64,000 bases of DNA from Demequina soli (lineage in GTDB: Bacteria > Actinomycetota > Actinomycetes > Actinomycetales > Demequinaceae): positions 660,988 to 724,987 of the forward strand of contig NZ_BBLZ01000001.1 of assembly GCF_000971195.1 (NCBI RefSeq). The letters are read 5' to 3'. This document shows, piece after piece, positions 63,291-64,000 of the stretch. A program made the position numbers and the translations under genes. How positions within the stretch are numbered: position 1 is the first letter of the stretch; the number at the start of each line of letters is the position of its first letter. The notes below the pieces were generated by a model. That model had not been told where the DNA came from and made no database searches. It saw only the letters and a program-made list of their open reading frames with translations.

Positions 63291-64000
63291 TGGATCTTCT
63301 CCGTTTCGCGACCGCAGGGTCGGTCGACGACGGCAAGTCCACCCTCATCGGCCGTCTGCTGTACGACAGCAAGTCGATCTTCGAGGACCAGCTCGACGCG
63401 GTCGAGGCCGCCTCGAAGGCCCGCGGCACCGAGTACACGGACCTGGCGCTGCTGACCGATGGTCTGCGTGCCGAGCGTGAGCAGGGCATCACCATCGATG
63501 TCGCGTACCGCTACTTCGCGACCCCGAAGCGCAAGTTCATCATCGCGGACACGCCCGGCCACCAGCAGTACACCCGCAACATGGTCACGGGTGCCTCCAC
63601 GGCCGACCTCGCGATCATCCTCGTGGACGCCCGCAAGGGCATGACGGAGCAGTCGCGTCGCCACGCGACCCTGTCGTCGCTGCTGCGCGTGCCCCACATC
63701 GTCCTCGCGGTCAACAAGATGGACCTGGTGGGCTGGTCCGAGGAGCGCTTCAACGAGATCTACGCCGAGTTCACCGAGTTCGCGGCCAAGCTCGACGTGC
63801 CCGACCTCACCGCGATCCCGATGTCTGCCCTGCTGGGCGACAACGTGGTCGACCGGTCCGTGAACATGCCCTGGTACGGCGGCGGCTCGCTGATGCACCA
63901 CCTCGAGCACGTGCACATCGCCTCGGACCGCAACCTCCAGTACGTGCGCTTCCCCGTGCAGTACGTCATCCGTCCCATGCGCAACGAGCTGCACGACTAC
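63290..64000 (+). CDS. cysN: Sulfate adenylyltransferase subunit 1, N-terminal part
   Basis: The first 237 residues of the GTPase subunit are visible before the window ends. G1 [15 protein letters not shown], the switch I region [14 protein letters not shown]3 [11 protein letters not shown] and G4 [10 protein letters not shown] are all present. GTP hydrolysis by CysN drives sulfate activation by CysD. Whether the protein also carries a C-terminal APS kinase (CysNC fusion), which would complete PAPS synthesis, cannot be seen. The start overlaps cysD by one base. Confidence 0.95.
   Translation, partial: MDLLRFATAGSVDDGKSTLIGRLLYDSKSIFEDQLDAVEAASKARGTEYTDLALLTDGLRAEREQGITIDVAYRYFATPKRKFIIADTPGHQQYTRNMVTGASTADLAIILVDARKGMTEQSRRHATLSSLLRVPHIVLAVNKMDLVGWSEERFNEIYAEFTEFAAKLDVPDLTAIPMSALLGDNVVDRSVNMPWYGGGSLMHHLEHVHIASDRNLQYVRFPVQYVIRPMRNELHDY

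Overview
The window is about 64 kb of high-GC DNA from an actinobacterium, probably of the order Micrococcales. The evidence is synteny: dacB-tilS-hpt-ftsH-folE-folP-folB/K-DUF3180, regX3-senX3 next to phoU and gpm, Lsr2, and a metY-metX pair. Many start codons are GTG, and translationally coupled ATGA/GTGA junctions are common. No tRNA, rRNA, CRISPR array or prophage structural module was seen.

Layout. 1-4 kb holds phosphate sensing: the start of pstS, regX3-senX3 and a divergent phoU, with two PHO boxes, then phosphoglycerate mutase. 4-11.7 kb holds a lactonase coupled to lsr2, lysS, nadC, and a persulfide-stress unit (a CstR-like repressor and a CoA-disulfide reductase/rhodanese fusion, each preceded by a palindromic operator). 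11.7-27.4 kb on the minus strand holds nadB, pantothenate genes (panD, panC, DUF2520), PH-domain membrane proteins, folate genes, ftsH, hpt, tilS and dacB. 27.4-33 kb holds ppa, a DUF559 protein, an NlpC/P60 hydrolase, and a collagen-like / phage-tail-like SGNH cluster. 33-41.3 kb holds two complete metX paralogues, metY, and a glycosyltransferase/acyltransferase pair. 41.4-44.2 kb holds small secreted and membrane proteins.

44.2-64 kb is a surface-polysaccharide region. A coupled operon encodes a Wzc-like tyrosine kinase, a fusion of a phosphatase lacking its catalytic Cys with an HPr-kinase-like domain, two PqqD-like proteins and a PF14907-type nucleotidyltransferase. Next come an ISL3-family insertion sequence (24-bp inverted repeats, 8-bp target duplication, frameshifted transposase), a flippase, glycosyltransferases, a polymerase, a WbaP-type initiating transferase and an acetyltransferase. 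On the plus strand follow a sulfotransferase, a glycosyltransferase, cysQ, cysD and the start of cysN. This looks like production of a sulfated exopolysaccharide, with activated sulfate made and its by-product PAP removed from the same locus. The stretch from about 48.7 to 61.6 kb is visibly AT-richer than the rest and was probably acquired by transfer.

Across the chromosome-like part there are three families of roughly 93-177 bp hairpin repeats, mostly within 45 bp of stop codons. A 9-base word, GGACGATGC, occurs about 35 times on either strand before 47.3 kb and was not found after it. The word sits in hairpins, in intergenic DNA and in linker regions of proteins, much as DNA-uptake words do in other bacteria. 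These repeats, and the kinase/PqqD/nucleotidyltransferase cassette, are the least explained things in the window.
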